Source of the DNA: Lysobacter sp. | GTDB taxonomy: Bacteria > Pseudomonadota > Gammaproteobacteria > Xanthomonadales > Xanthomonadaceae | Direction: 5' to 3' | Assembly (NCBI GenBank): GCA_027306995.1 | Contig: DAHUXS010000015.1 | Coordinates: forward strand, 1 to 64,000 | DNA: 64,000 nt | Part shown: positions 1-9,673 of the stretch, piece by piece | Numbering within the stretch: the first letter of the stretch is position 1 | Layout: every line of letters begins with the position of its first letter | The notes under the pieces: model-generated | Told to the model about the DNA's origin: nothing | The model's database searches: none | The model's input: the letters and a program-made list of their open reading frames with translations, nothing else | Translations under genes and position numbers: made by a program

Positions 1-462
1 GGCACGCGAAGCCATGCCGACTTTCAGTACTTCCGCAGCGGCCACGCCTTCCGGAGAGGGCAGGTTCGATTGCGACACCAGCGCGCGCCTCAGCGGCACC
101 GTGTACATCACGCCCAGCACGCCGCCGATCACGCAGATCCAGAACGAGGTCCAGAACGGGAAACCCGTCCACCAGCCGATCATGACCAGGCCGGGGAGGA
201 CGAAGATGATCGACGACAGCGTGCCCGCCGCCGACGCCACCGTCTGCACCACATTGTTTTCCTGGATGGTCGAATCCTTGAAGCCGCGCAGCAAGGCCAT
301 GGAGATGACCGCCGCCGGAATCGAGGTCGCGAAGGTCAGGCCCGCCTTCAATCCGAAGAACACGTTGGCCGCGGTGAATGCGACCGTGATGAGGATGCCG
401 AGGATGATGCCGCGCAGGGTGAATTCCTTGCGGGGCGCGGCTGCGTTCTGCGGGTTGGCCAT
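1..462 (-). CDS. OPT family oligopeptide transporter, N-terminal part (cut by window edge)
   Basis: Reading the reverse strand from the ATG at 462 gives 154 residues (MANPQNAAAPRKEFTLRG...) running off the window without a stop. The segment is strongly hydrophobic, with about three membrane spans in the part visible. It carries features typical of the OPT family: a GLKAGLTFATSIPAAVISM-like first span, an ENNVVQTVASAAG stretch matching the conserved N(I/V)VQT segment, and LPSPEGVAAAEVLKVG. OPT proteins import small peptides or metal chelates across the inner membrane; the substrate cannot be told here. It lies divergent to nothing obvious, upstream of ssb on the same strand, and is separated from it by the ssb terminator. 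The family assignment is firm, the exact substrate unknown. Confidence 0.88.
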   Translation of the reverse strand, partial: MANPQNAAAPRKEFTLRGIILGILITVAFTAANVFFGLKAGLTFATSIPAAVISMALLRGFKDSTIQENNVVQTVASAAGTLSSIIFVLPGLVMIGWWTGFPFWTSFWICVIGGVLGVMYTVPLRRALVSQSNLPSPEGVAAAEVLKVGMASRA

Positions 463-541
463 GTCGGGTCCGTGGACGGAAGTGCCGACAAACTAAGGTC
501 TGGCGGCGGTCAAGTCCAGCTGCGCTGCGATAAATGCCGCG

Positions 542-571
542 AAAACGAAGACGGCGCCCGCAGGCGCCGTC
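542..571 (-). terminator. Rho-independent terminator of ssb
   Basis: Perfect-stem hairpin GACGGCGCC/GGCGCCGTC at 550-571, followed on the minus strand by a T-rich run (complement of 542-549). It lies 25 bases after the ssb stop codon, so it should end the ssb transcript. Confidence 0.75.
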
Positions 572-596
572 CGATGCATCACGCGATGTTCCCGGC

Positions 597-1079
597 TCAG
601 AACGGAATATCGTCGTCGTTGAAGTCGCCGCCGAAATCGGCGGCCGATGCCGCTGGTGCCTGGTGAGCCGGCTCGCGACGCTGGGCCGGGGCCGGGCGCG
701 CACTGCGCTCGTAGCCACCGCCGCCACCGCCCTGGCCGCCGCCATCGGGGCGACCACCGAGCATCTGCATCTCGTCACCGATGATGTCGGTGGTGTAGTG
801 CTTGACGCCGTCCTTCTCGTAGCTGCCGTATTCGATGCGGCCTTCGATGTAGACCTCGCGGCCCTTCTTCAGGTATTCACCGGCGATCTCGCCGAGCTTG
901 CCGAACAGCTTGACGCGATGCCATTCGGTCTTTTCCTGCTGGTTGCCGTCGCGGTCCTTGCGAACCGTGGTGGTGGCGATGCTGAGCGTGGTGATCGCCA
1001 TGCCGCCCTGGGTGAACTTGGTGTCGGGGTCGTTGCCGAGGTTCCCGACCAAAATCACTTTATTGATTCCGCGTGCCAT
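597..1079 (-). CDS. ssb: single-stranded DNA-binding protein SSB
   Basis: 160 residues. SSB coats single-stranded DNA during replication, recombination and repair and recruits partners through its acidic tail. The N-terminal OB fold (about residues 1-110) begins MARGINKVILVGNLGNDP and has the family's WHRVKLFGKLGEIAGEYLKKG segment. A Gly/Pro/Gln-rich linker follows (about 110-148), and the protein ends in DFNDDDIPF, the canonical SSB tip that binds partner proteins. The start is supported by a good ribosome site (TAAGGAG, 6 bases upstream). It is monocistronic, with its own terminator. Length and all landmarks are normal for a proteobacterial SSB. Confidence 0.97.
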   Translation of the reverse strand: MARGINKVILVGNLGNDPDTKFTQGGMAITTLSIATTTVRKDRDGNQQEKTEWHRVKLFGKLGEIAGEYLKKGREVYIEGRIEYGSYEKDGVKHYTTDIIGDEMQMLGGRPDGGGQGGGGGGYERSARPAPAQRREPAHQAPAASAADFGGDFNDDDIPF

Positions 1080-1235
1080 GTCTGGCTCCTTACGTTTTGG
1101 TCATTGGTTGATTGGATGCCGGCGTCGCCGCCGACAGGGATATTCCATTCTAACGCGCCGGGCCCCGCCAGCCGGCCGAGCCCGCAGCGGCGGGTCAGGT
1201 TTCTTCCCGTTCCCGGGCGATCCGTGTTCACCTTC

Positions 1236-1241
1236 TATAAT
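1236..1241 (+). promoter_or_regulatory. candidate -10 box upstream of ispB
   Basis: A perfect TATAAT 28 bases before the ATG at 1269. No good -35 box is visible at 16-18 bases upstream, so this is only a candidate sigma-70 promoter element. Confidence 0.4.
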
Positions 1242-1268
1242 CACCACAGCATCCCGGCCAACTTCCCG

Positions 1269-2255
1269 ATGACCGATCGTTCCGCGCTTTCCCTCCCTGC
1301 CATCCAGCAACTGGCGGCGCCCGACATGGCCGCCGTCGACGCCCTGATCCGTCGCCGGCTGGCGTCGGACGTCGTGCTGATCAATCAGGTCGCCGAATAC
1401 ATCATCGGTGCCGGCGGCAAGCGCCTGCGCCCGATGCTGCTGTTGCTGGCGTCGCGCGCGCTCGGGCACATTGGCGCCGATGCACACCAGCTCGCCGCGG
1501 TGGTCGAGTTCATCCACACCTCCACCCTGCTCCACGACGACGTGGTCGACGAATCCGATCTTCGTCGCGGCCGCAGCACGGCCAACGCGGTCTGGGGCAA
1601 TGCCACCAGCGTGCTGGTCGGCGACTTCCTGTATTCGCGCAGCTTCCAGCTGATGGTCGAGCTGGAACGGATGGACGTCCAGCGCATCCTCGCCGATACC
1701 ACCAACATGATCGCGGAAGGGGAAGTGCTGCAACTGTTGCACGTGCGCAATCCCGATACCGACGAGCCCGCCTACCTGCGGGTGATCGAGCGCAAGACCG
1801 CGATCCTGTTCGCCGCGGCGACCCGCCTCGGTGCGCTGCTGTCGGGTGCCGACGCCGCGACGCAACAGGCACTGCACGATTACGGCATGCATCTCGGCTA
1901 CGCCTTCCAGATCGCCGATGACGTGCTCGACTACGCCTCCGACGCAGCAACGATGGGCAAGAACCTCGGCGACGACCTCGCCGAAGGCAAGATGACGCTG
2001 CCGCTGATCCATGCGATGGCGCATGCCGACGCCGCGACCCGCGATCGTTTGCGGGCGATCGTCGAATCCGGCGATGTCTCAGCACTGCCGGAAGTCACCA
2101 CTGCGATCGCCGCGCACGACAGCCTCGGCTACAGCCGCGCGGTCGCCCAGCGTTACGCCGATGCCGCCGAAGCGGCGATCGACGGCCTCGCCGACAACGA
2201 TGCCGTCGCCGCCTTGCGCGGATTGGCGCGCTATGCGGTCAACCGCGACCGCTGA
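1269..2255 (+). CDS. ispB: octaprenyl/polyprenyl diphosphate synthase
   Basis: 328 residues. It elongates farnesyl diphosphate with isopentenyl diphosphate to make the long isoprenoid tail of ubiquinone. Both aspartate-rich motifs of trans-prenyltransferases are present: DDVVD at residues 90-94 and DDVLD at 217-221, with the GGKRLRP substrate-binding motif at 49-55. A longer upstream reading frame is open, but the first family-like residues are MTDRSALSLPAIQQL, so the ATG at 1269 was chosen. Chain length of the product (C40 in most gammaproteobacteria) cannot be fixed from sequence by eye. Single gene, divergent from ssb. Confidence 0.95.
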   Translation: MTDRSALSLPAIQQLAAPDMAAVDALIRRRLASDVVLINQVAEYIIGAGGKRLRPMLLLLASRALGHIGADAHQLAAVVEFIHTSTLLHDDVVDESDLRRGRSTANAVWGNATSVLVGDFLYSRSFQLMVELERMDVQRILADTTNMIAEGEVLQLLHVRNPDTDEPAYLRVIERKTAILFAAATRLGALLSGADAATQQALHDYGMHLGYAFQIADDVLDYASDAATMGKNLGDDLAEGKMTLPLIHAMAHADAATRDRLRAIVESGDVSALPEVTTAIAAHDSLGYSRAVAQRYADAAEAAIDGLADNDAVAALRGLARYAVNRDR

Positions 2256-2270
2256 TCCACGCCGCGCCGA

Positions 2271-3050
2271 TCAATCGATCGCGAAACGGCCCGCGAAGAA
2301 GGCGTGCATCATCGCGTAGGCGCGACGCGCCGCGCGGGGATCGTATTTGCAGCCCGGCTTGTTGGCGGTTTCCAGCGCGAAGCAATGCACCGCGCCGCTG
2401 AAATTGACGAACTGCCAATCGGCGCCGGCGCGATCCATTTCCTCCTCGAACGGCATGATCGCCGCCTTCTGGCCTTCATCGGCCGCGCCATTGAGCACCA
2501 GCAACGGCGTGTGGACGGAATTGGCAGCCGCCGGCGATTCGGTATGCAAGCCGCCGTGGAAGGTGACGATACCGGCCAGTTTCGCGCCGCTGCGCGCCAG
2601 TTCCAATACCGACGATCCGCCGAAGCAGAAGCCGAACGCGCCGATCTTCGCGCCGTTCAACGGCACTGACGATGCCTGCCCCTTGAATGCATCCAGCGCG
2701 GCCTGCATGCGCTCGCGCATCAGCGCCGGATGCGGATACAGCTTTTTCACCTGCTCCATCGCCTGCTTGTCGTCGGCCGGGCGCTCGCCCTTGCCGTACA
2801 TGTCGACCACGAAGACCACGTAGTCCGTGCCCGCCTGCTGCTTGGCCTTGTCGAGCGCGGCCGGCGTCACGCCGTACCAGTCCGGAACCATGAGCAGGCC
2901 GGGACGCTTGAGTTTCGAAGCATCGTCATAGACGACGTAACCACTGAAACGATCCTTGCCGACCGTCCATTCGACAGGCTTGGTCTTCATCGCGGCGAAC
3001 GCGGGTAGACAGGCAAACAGCAATCCGGCAGCGACCAGGATTCGACGCAT
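2271..3050 (-). CDS. secreted dienelactone hydrolase family protein
   Basis: 259 residues. An alpha/beta hydrolase of the dienelactone hydrolase family; members cleave cyclic esters, but the substrate of this secreted version is unknown. A Sec signal peptide (MRRILVAAGLLFACLPAFAA) points to the periplasm. The catalytic triad is visible: nucleophile Cys142 in GFCFGG, Asp191 in NGAADEG and His222 in GAVHCF. It follows murD2 on the same strand with a 44-base gap, so it may be the last gene of the lysAC-murL-murD2 transcript, although its function gives no clear link to peptidoglycan. Confidence 0.88.
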   Translation of the reverse strand: MRRILVAAGLLFACLPAFAAMKTKPVEWTVGKDRFSGYVVYDDASKLKRPGLLMVPDWYGVTPAALDKAKQQAGTDYVVFVVDMYGKGERPADDKQAMEQVKKLYPHPALMRERMQAALDAFKGQASSVPLNGAKIGAFGFCFGGSSVLELARSGAKLAGIVTFHGGLHTESPAAANSVHTPLLVLNGAADEGQKAAIMPFEEEMDRAGADWQFVNFSGAVHCFALETANKPGCKYDPRAARRAYAMMHAFFAGRFAID

Positions 3051-3094
3051 GACATTCTCCCGTGGCGAAAGCGCGAGGATACCGCCGATCCGGG

Positions 3095-4537
3095 TCAGGC
3101 GATGCCCATGCCCTGAATGGCGCTGATGCGTTCCGGATCGAAACCGGCCAGTTCCGCGAAATGGCGACCGCGCGCGACGTAATCACAATACGGACCGAAA
3201 CTCGGCGCACCCGGCGACAGCAGCATCACGCCGCTTCCATGCAAGGCTTCGCGGGCGATCCGCATCGCGTCCTCGAGGTCGCGCGCCTGCGCCAGGGCGA
3301 ACCCGCCTTCCGCCGCGATCGGTGCCAGCAACGCGTGGATGCGCGGACCGTTCTGCCCCATCGTCACGATCGCGCGCGGGGCGTGCGTCCGCATCGCTTC
3401 GGCGAAGTCGTGCCAGTCGAGTCCGCGGTCATGACCGCCAACCAGCACCGCCGTCGGACGTACGCGATAGAGATCGAGCGCGGCCAGCGTCGCATGCGGC
3501 GTGGTGCTGATCGAATCGTTGACGTAGAGGATGCCGTCGCGTTCGCCCAGCGCCTGCAAACGATTGGGCAGTGGCTGGAAGGTTGCCGCATGTGGTGCAA
3601 GGCTTGCGGCATCGAGGTCGATCGCTTCCAGCGCGGCCAGTACCGCGCACAGATTTCCGCGGTTGTGCGCGCCAGGCAGCGGCAGGTTCGAGGTATCGAA
3701 GATCGCCGCATCGCCGCGATGGATCACGTCGCCCTGCATGTGCCAGCCATCGGCATGGTTGAACCACACCACCTTGCTGTCGGGGAGCTGCAACTGCGCC
3801 AGGATCGGATCGGCGGCATTGAGCACGGCGATGCGCGGTTCCCCTTCCGTCACCAGCGAGAGCTTGTCGGCGACGTAGCGATCCTGCCCACCGTGCCAGT
3901 CGAGGTGTTCGGGATAGATGTTGGTCACGATGGCGAGATGCGGATGTACCCCGCTCTCGGCGACATCGCGGGTCTGGTAGCTGCTGAGTTCGATCGCCCA
4001 GGCATCGGCCTGACCATCGATCAATTCCATCAGCGGCGCGCCGATGTTGCCGACCAGCGCGGTGCGCCTGCCGGCCGCGCGCAGCAGGTGCGCCAGCATC
4101 GCGGTGGTGGTGCTCTTGCCCTTGGTGCCGGTCACGCACAAGGTGTCGGCATCGCGGCGCTCGACGAACCACAGCTGGGTCGCGCCGATAAAGCGGGTGC
4201 CACGCGACTGCGCCGCGCGCGCGATTTCCGAATACGGACTGATGCCCGGCGACTTGATCACCACGTCGAAGGCGGCGAGGCGCTCGCCATCGACGTCGGT
4301 GTCGATCCGCAGCAGGGGGTCGCCCAGCGCGCGCGCATCCTCGGCTTCCTGCGCGTTGCAGAACAGCGTCAGCTCATCGGGATAGCGGATATCGCCGCCA
4401 GCCAATGGCGCGGCACGCAAGGCGCGATAGGTCGCCTTGCCTTCGCGCCCCCAGCCCCAGAGCGCGACGCGTTTGCCGTCAAGCAGAGAATGGCCCACGC
4501 ACGCGCGCCCAGACGGATTCGGGAATGCCGTGTTCAC
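3095..4537 (-). CDS. murD2: UDP-MurNAc-L-alanine--L-glutamate ligase MurD2
   Basis: 480 residues, Mur ligase family. The ATP-binding loop GTKGKST lies at residues 137-143 in [18 protein letters not shown], and the central and C-terminal Mur ligase segments follow ([32 protein letters not shown]). Ordinary MurD adds D-Glu to UDP-MurNAc-L-Ala. Adjacent to murL, this protein fits the Xanthomonas-type MurD2, which adds L-Glu that MurL then epimerises. That role is inferred from family and context. The GTG start at 4537 makes a 59-base overlap with murL; another in-frame GTG at 4498 would shorten the overlap to 20 bases, and no strong ribosome site separates them. Confidence 0.9.
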   Translation of the reverse strand: MNTAFPNPSGRACVGHSLLDGKRVALWGWGREGKATYRALRAAPLAGGDIRYPDELTLFCNAQEAEDARALGDPLLRIDTDVDGERLAAFDVVIKSPGISPYSEIARAAQSRGTRFIGATQLWFVERRDADTLCVTGTKGKSTTTAMLAHLLRAAGRRTALVGNIGAPLMELIDGQADAWAIELSSYQTRDVAESGVHPHLAIVTNIYPEHLDWHGGQDRYVADKLSLVTEGEPRIAVLNAADPILAQLQLPDSKVVWFNHADGWHMQGDVIHRGDAAIFDTSNLPLPGAHNRGNLCAVLAALEAIDLDAASLAPHAATFQPLPNRLQALGERDGILYVNDSISTTPHATLAALDLYRVRPTAVLVGGHDRGLDWHDFAEAMRTHAPRAIVTMGQNGPRIHALLAPIAAEGGFALAQARDLEDAMRIAREALHGSGVMLLSPGAPSFGPYCDYVARGRHFAELAGFDPERISAIQGMGIA

Positions 4538-5855
4538 CGCTCAATTCGAGCAGCGGTTCGATGGCGAGGTCGTCGCCCGCCAATTGCGGCAGGATCTCGT
4601 TGCGGAAACGCTGGACGATTTCGTCCTCGCGCCATTCGGAGCGATCCGACAACGCCGCCATCGCCGCGCGTGATTCACCGCCCTCGCCCACGCATTCGAA
4701 GGGCTTGTGGTCGCGATATTCCAGCAGTGCGTCGTAACCGGCGATCTGGTCGCGATCATCGAGCAGGTTGCGGCCGAAGATGCCGACCAGTCGCGGCTTA
4801 GGCACGAACGGCGCCAGCGCGAGGAAGACGAAGTGGCATTTCGGGCAGACGCCGCACCAGCGCTGCGTCGGCTTTTCGCCGAGCAGGTGGAAGTTGCGGT
4901 TGCAGCTGGAGAACCAGGCGTCGTAGTGGTCGTTCTTGGCGAACTGCCTTGCCACCGCCAGCTCCGACAGCGGACGCAGCAGCGAGTAGTAGCGGAGATC
5001 GGCAGCGACGGTTTCGCGCACGACTTTCGCCAGCCCCTGCTCGGCCGCCCAGCCCTTCGACCACTGGTGATTCACCTCGCCGGTGCCTTCGATCAGACTG
5101 CCGTAGCTGGCGGAACGTTCGTTCGAGAACACCACCTGATCGGCATCGACCAGCAACGCCGCCAGCACCATGATCGCGGAATTGATCGCGGTCACCGGGA
5201 TATGGCCGTTCCACGCGCCCTGGCGGTTGAGTTCGAACAGTTCCGGCGCGATCTGGCGACCGATGTTGAGCGTCGGCAATCCGGTGCGCGCCGCGCATTG
5301 CGCGATCAGCTGCGAGCCACCGACCCAGGTCACCGTCTGGGCGATGCCGGCCGAGCGCAGGGCTTCGATCGAGACCAGCGAATCCTTGCCGCCGCCGATC
5401 GCGACCAGCGCATGTTCGCGCAGACCGAGTGCCGGTGCCGGCTGGGACGGGGCATCGGCATGCGGGAAACGGATGCGACCATGCAGGTTCAAGCCATTGC
5501 GATAGGCGAACTCGCCAAGGCCGTTGAGGTAGACGCTCTCAAGATAGTCGGCGACCGATGCATCGATCGGCCCGTTCTCGATGCGGATCTCCTCCGGCAC
5601 CGCGGCCTTGTAATAGCTGACGCCGGCGATCAGGTGCAGCAGGCGCGTCGCCGCATCCACCGCGCGCTTGCGGGCATCGTCCAGTACGAACGGCGCACCG
5701 GGAATGGTGACCGTCTCGGTCAGGACCGGGCTGTCATCGAAGGCGTAGCGCAGGCTGGCGACGCCGGTCTGCGGATCGAAGCCGCAATCGACGAAGCGGA
5801 ACGCGCGGATGGAATCGCGCTGGAACACGCCTGATGAAGGCAGCCACGCACTCAT
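4479..5855 (-). CDS. murL: UDP-MurNAc-L-Ala-L-Glu epimerase MurL
   Basis: 458 residues. MurL converts the L-Glu in UDP-MurNAc-L-Ala-L-Glu to D-Glu, an ATP-dependent step that replaces glutamate racemase in Xanthomonadales (established for Xanthomonas). Seen here: a beta-rich N-terminal part, a PP-loop-like nucleotide motif GGGKDS at residues 154-159, the NERSASYGS segment, and a [10 protein letters not shown] cysteine cluster near residue 335. Start and lysAC stop overlap as ATGA at 5852-5855, indicating translational coupling, and murD2 overlaps the 3' end. The order lysAC-murL-murD2 puts D-Glu and DAP supply in one transcript. Confidence 0.92.
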   Translation of the reverse strand: MSAWLPSSGVFQRDSIRAFRFVDCGFDPQTGVASLRYAFDDSPVLTETVTIPGAPFVLDDARKRAVDAATRLLHLIAGVSYYKAAVPEEIRIENGPIDASVADYLESVYLNGLGEFAYRNGLNLHGRIRFPHADAPSQPAPALGLREHALVAIGGGKDSLVSIEALRSAGIAQTVTWVGGSQLIAQCAARTGLPTLNIGRQIAPELFELNRQGAWNGHIPVTAINSAIMVLAALLVDADQVVFSNERSASYGSLIEGTGEVNHQWSKGWAAEQGLAKVVRETVAADLRYYSLLRPLSELAVARQFAKNDHYDAWFSSCNRNFHLLGEKPTQRWCGVCPKCHFVFLALAPFVPKPRLVGIFGRNLLDDRDQIAGYDALLEYRDHKPFECVGEGGESRAAMAALSDRSEWREDEIVQRFRNEILPQLAGDDLAIEPLLELSGEHGIPESVWARVRGPFSA

Positions 5856-8458
5856 TCAATGATCTCCTGATGCGGCAAATGACGGATATTGTAGGTGCTG
5901 GCCATGCTGTAGCCGTAGGCCCCAGCATCGGCGATCACCATCACGTCGCCCGCTGCGGTCGCGCGCGGCAGGCTGCGTTCCTTGCCGAACAGATCGCTGG
6001 ATTCGCAGATCGGGCCGACCACGTCGAACAAACGCTCGTCGCCGTCACCGAGTCGGCTGAGGTTGGCGATGCCGTGCCAGGCGTCGTACAGCGCCGGGCG
6101 GATCAGGGTGTGCATGCCGGCATCGAAGCCGACGCGGCGCACGCCGTCCTTGTCCACCACCTGCGTCGCATGGGTCAGCAGCGCGCCCGCCTCCGCTACC
6201 AGATAGCGGCCTGGCTCGATCGCGATCTTGAACGCCGGATGCACCGCCTTCATCTCCGACAACCCCTGCGACCACGCGGCGAGATCGAACGGATCCTCAT
6301 CGGGGCGATAGGGAATCGGCAGGCCGCCGCCGATGTCGAGGATTTCCACGCTGCCGATGCGGCGCGCGAAACCGGCCATCGCGTCGATCATGCCCTTCCA
6401 GTGGCCGACGGTCTCGATGCCGCTGCCGAGGTGCGCATGCACGCCGGTGATGCGCACGTCGAGCGTGCGCGCAAGATCGACGAACTCGTCGAAGCGCTGC
6501 GTCGACAGTCCGAACTTGGCGTCCTTGCCGCCGGTGGTGACCTTGGCGTGGTGGCCGTCGCCGTAGCCGAGGTCGATGCGCAGCCACAGCGATTTGCCAC
6601 GGAAGACTTCCGGCCACTGCTGCAGCAGTTCGACGTTGTCGACAGTGACAGTGACGCCGCGCTCCAGTGCCGCGCGGTATTCGTCGATCGGCGCGAAATT
6701 CGGGGTGAACAGCACCTGCGGCGGCGTCAGCCCCGGCACCGATGCGAAGACGTGTTCGAGTTCGCCCAGCGACACGCATTCCAGGCCGAAACCTTCCTCG
6801 ACCAGCGCGCGCAGGATCGCCGGATGCGGATTGGCCTTGATCGCGTAGCTGCGCTTGTCGATCGCGGGAATCGCGGTCAGTGCACGCGCGCGTTCGCGTA
6901 CGGTCGGCAGGTGGTAGGCATAGGTCGGCGTATGGCGCGCCGCGATGTCGAGCAGGCGTCCACGTTCCTGCACCCACCACGGTTGCGGTCGCGGCGCGCG
7001 CGGCGCCACCAGCTGCTGCCAGCTCGGACCGAACACGCCGGGTTCGTGCACCGGCATCGCGCCGCTGCGCATCAGTTCCGCGTGCAGCGCCGGGATCATG
7101 CCGTCGGCGTCGGATTCGTCGACCACGAAGGTCAGATTGAGGTCGTTCGACGACTGCGAGATCAGGTGCACGCGCTCGCGCCCGAACGTCGCCCACACGC
7201 CGGACAGGCGGTCGAGCAGCGAACGCATGCCGCGCCCGACCAGGGTGATCGCCGCGCACGGCGCGATGACCTTCACCCGGCAGACCTGGGCGAGATCGGC
7301 GGAGAGTTCCGCCAGCACGCTGGTATTGACCAGGTTTTCGCTGGGATCGAGCGAGACGGTGACGTTGGTTTCCGACGAACCGATCATGTCGATCGACAGG
7401 CCGTGCGCGCGGAAGCGATCGAAGATGTCGGCGAGGAAGCCGACCTGTTGCCACATGCCGATGGTTTCCATCGACACCAGCACGATGCCGTTGCGGCGAC
7501 TCACTGCCTTGACGCCGGGAACGGTGCGACCGCTGGCGTCGATGCGGGTGCCGTCGAGATGCGGATTGCCGGTATCGAGGATGCGCATGGTGACGCCGGC
7601 TTCGCGACAGGGCGCGATCGAACGCGGATGCAGCACCTTGGCGCCGGTGGTGGCGATTTCCTGCGCCTCGGCGTGGTCGAGCCGCGCCAGCAGGCGCGCG
7701 TCCGGCACTTCGCGCGGATTGGCGCTGAACATGCCCGGCACGTCGGTCCAGATCTCCACCTGCTCGGCACCGAGCAGCGCACCGAAATACGCCGCCGAGG
7801 TATCGGAACCGCCGCGACCGAGGATCGCGGTGCCGCCATTGGCGTGGCGGGCGATGAAGCCCTGGGTGATGGCGAGATCGCCCGCCTGTGCGTGGAAGCG
7901 TTCGCGCATGCCGGCGTCGGCGGTGATTTCGCAGTTGACCGAAAGCCGCGCCGACCACGGGCTTTCGTTGGGCAGCGACAACGCGTTCAACCACTCGCGC
8001 GCATCCACCCACCGCATGCCCATGCCGCGACTGCTCAGGTAGGCGGCGCCGAGCGTCGACGACATCAGCTCGCCCTGCCCCAGCACTTCCGCCTGCCAAT
8101 CGAGCTCGCGGGTCGCCGCGCGCGTGTCGTCGACCAGCAACTCGCGCAGATGCGCCAGGCGTTTGCTGATCACTGCATCGGCATCGAGGCCGAGGTCGTC
8201 CGTGCAGAAATCGCGGTGGCGGGTATCCAGCTGGGCGAAGACCTCCGCGCCGTTGCCGCCGCCTTCCGCCACCGATTGCAGCAGGTTGGTGACGCCCGAC
8301 AGCGCCGACACCACCACCAGCACGCGCGCGCCTTCGGCCCGGCGTTCGCCCGCGAGTTTCCCGATCGTGTCCCAGCGCTCGCGTTTCGACACTGAAGTTC
8401 CGCCGAACTTCAGTACGATCCAACGCGGCTGGGAGGCGATCTGCGGCATTACACTCAT
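5852..8458 (-). CDS. lysAC: bifunctional aspartate kinase / diaminopimelate decarboxylase
   Basis: 868 residues, a fusion of the first and last enzymes of the lysine pathway. The N-terminal half (about 1-450) is aspartokinase: VLKFGGTSV at 15-23, a GRGGSDTSAA motif, and paired ACT regulatory regions including SSETNVTVSLD. The C-terminal half (about 480-868) is a PLP-dependent diaminopimelate decarboxylase: the Schiff-base Lys is Lys541 in YAIKANPHPA, with HLGSGIE and ILDIGGGLP downstream and the DAGAYGYSMAS segment near the end. The fusion is known in Xanthomonadaceae. It makes aspartyl phosphate and lysine; meso-DAP for the wall is the substrate of the decarboxylase half. First gene of the operon with murL and murD2. 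Confidence 0.96.
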   Translation of the reverse strand: MSVMPQIASQPRWIVLKFGGTSVSKRERWDTIGKLAGERRAEGARVLVVVSALSGVTNLLQSVAEGGGNGAEVFAQLDTRHRDFCTDDLGLDADAVISKRLAHLRELLVDDTRAATRELDWQAEVLGQGELMSSTLGAAYLSSRGMGMRWVDAREWLNALSLPNESPWSARLSVNCEITADAGMRERFHAQAGDLAITQGFIARHANGGTAILGRGGSDTSAAYFGALLGAEQVEIWTDVPGMFSANPREVPDARLLARLDHAEAQEIATTGAKVLHPRSIAPCREAGVTMRILDTGNPHLDGTRIDASGRTVPGVKAVSRRNGIVLVSMETIGMWQQVGFLADIFDRFRAHGLSIDMIGSSETNVTVSLDPSENLVNTSVLAELSADLAQVCRVKVIAPCAAITLVGRGMRSLLDRLSGVWATFGRERVHLISQSSNDLNLTFVVDESDADGMIPALHAELMRSGAMPVHEPGVFGPSWQQLVAPRAPRPQPWWVQERGRLLDIAARHTPTYAYHLPTVRERARALTAIPAIDKRSYAIKANPHPAILRALVEEGFGLECVSLGELEHVFASVPGLTPPQVLFTPNFAPIDEYRAALERGVTVTVDNVELLQQWPEVFRGKSLWLRIDLGYGDGHHAKVTTGGKDAKFGLSTQRFDEFVDLARTLDVRITGVHAHLGSGIETVGHWKGMIDAMAGFARRIGSVEILDIGGGLPIPYRPDEDPFDLAAWSQGLSEMKAVHPAFKIAIEPGRYLVAEAGALLTHATQVVDKDGVRRVGFDAGMHTLIRPALYDAWHGIANLSRLGDGDERLFDVVGPICESSDLFGKERSLPRATAAGDVMVIADAGAYGYSMASTYNIRHLPHQEIIE

Positions 8459-8527
8459 CCTGTGCCCGACTGTGGGCGTGAACCCTCGATTCTAGCGAAT
8501 TACCCGCGTTATTCCCCCGGACCCTTC

Positions 8528-9421
8528 ATGTCTTTTTCTTCTCTGCAAAGTCGGCGCTTCACCCAGGTCGACGTCTTCGCCAATCGCCCCGGCGCCGGCA
8601 ACCCGCTCGCAGTCGTGCTCGATGCCGACGGCCTCGATGACGCCACCATGCAGGACATCGCGCGCTGGACGCGCCTGCCGGAAACCACCTTCGTGCTGGC
8701 GCCGGACAAGCCCGGCACCCGCTATCGCCTGCGCATCTTCAGCCCGCGCCGCGAAGTCCCGTTCGCCGGCCACCCGAGCGTCGGCACCGCCCATGCCGTG
8801 CTCGAAGCCGGGCTGGCCGAACCGAAGGATGGACTGCTGGTGCAGGACGGCATCGCCGGCGCCCTGCCGCTGCGCGTCCACGGTCATGGTGCCGAACGCA
8901 CCATCGCCGTGCGCACGCCGCGCGCACGCCTGCTGGAAACCGCCAACGCCGAGGATCCGCGCCTGCGCGATGTCCTCGCCAACCTGCCTCTGGGCGCGTT
9001 GCCGCCGGCATTGATGGATGGCGGACGCCGCTGGTGGCTGGCCGAAATCGCGGACGAAGCCACACTTCGCGCGGCGACGCCGAACTGGGACGCGATCGCG
9101 AAACTCGCCGAAAGCACCGGCAGCATGGGCTTGTGCGCGTTCGCGCGCAGCAGCGATCCGGTCTATTACCTCGCGGTGCGCGCCTGGGTCGGCGCCCCTG
9201 CACAATTCGAGGATGCCGCTTCCGGCGCGGCCAACGCGACGCTCGCGGCATGGCTGGCGCAGCGCGACGCACTGCCCGGTCCCGGCGGTTTCTATCGCAT
9301 CAGCCAGGGCCGCGAAGTCGGCCACGACGCCATCATCGAACTCACCGTCGATGCAGACGGCGACGTGTGGTCGGGCGGTCGTGTGTGCACGGTGATCCGC
9401 GGCGAACTCGACTGGCGCTGA
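8528..9421 (+). CDS. PhzF family isomerase/epimerase-like protein
   Basis: 297 residues. PhzF-fold proteins (diaminopimelate epimerase fold) isomerise small metabolites; most housekeeping members have unknown substrates. Family landmarks: FTQVDVFANRPGAGNPLAVV at the N-terminus, the catalytic-glutamate segment LPETTF (Glu52), VPFAGHPSVGTAHA, and EDAASGAANATLAAWL in the second half. The ATG at 8528 was preferred over an upstream in-frame ATG at 8462 because the family sequence begins right there. It is divergent from lysAC. A role in diaminopimelate metabolism is tempting from the shared fold but there is no evidence for it. Confidence 0.88.
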   Translation: MSFSSLQSRRFTQVDVFANRPGAGNPLAVVLDADGLDDATMQDIARWTRLPETTFVLAPDKPGTRYRLRIFSPRREVPFAGHPSVGTAHAVLEAGLAEPKDGLLVQDGIAGALPLRVHGHGAERTIAVRTPRARLLETANAEDPRLRDVLANLPLGALPPALMDGGRRWWLAEIADEATLRAATPNWDAIAKLAESTGSMGLCAFARSSDPVYYLAVRAWVGAPAQFEDAASGAANATLAAWLAQRDALPGPGGFYRISQGREVGHDAIIELTVDADGDVWSGGRVCTVIRGELDWR

Positions 9422-9470
9422 GTCGCGACGGCGTCTTCGGGCGGCATTCCTCATCCAATACTTCAAGTCG

Positions 9471-9491
9471 CGGAAGCGTGGCTTCCGTTTC
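9471..9491 (+). terminator. weak terminator-like hairpin after the PhzF gene
   Basis: Stem CGGAAGC/GCTTCCG with a GTG loop at 9471-9487, followed by only TTT. Placed 50 bases past the stop, it could end the PhzF transcript; the short U run makes this uncertain. Confidence 0.35.
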
Positions 9492-9673
9492 CTCCGTCAC
9501 GCATTCACGCGGCAATCACCGCCCGCGATTCCACCCGGACGATTCCGCACCGCAAAAACAAGGCAAAAAAGTTCACCACGGGGCTTGGCGACGCGGTTTA
9601 CATGCAATACAGTTGGTTGCCGGTCGCAACCGCGCAACCAAATTCCACACTTTTCTGAGGAAAGCGAAAACAC

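Noticed and set aside
534-1268. Upstream extension of the ispB frame overlapping ssb
   Set aside because: ssb is clearly real on the other strand, and IspB family sequence starts at the ATG at 1269.
5834-8395. An 853-codon plus-strand open frame over lysAC
   Set aside because: Antisense to a clear two-domain enzyme; no motif in the translation and composition is that of a shadow frame.
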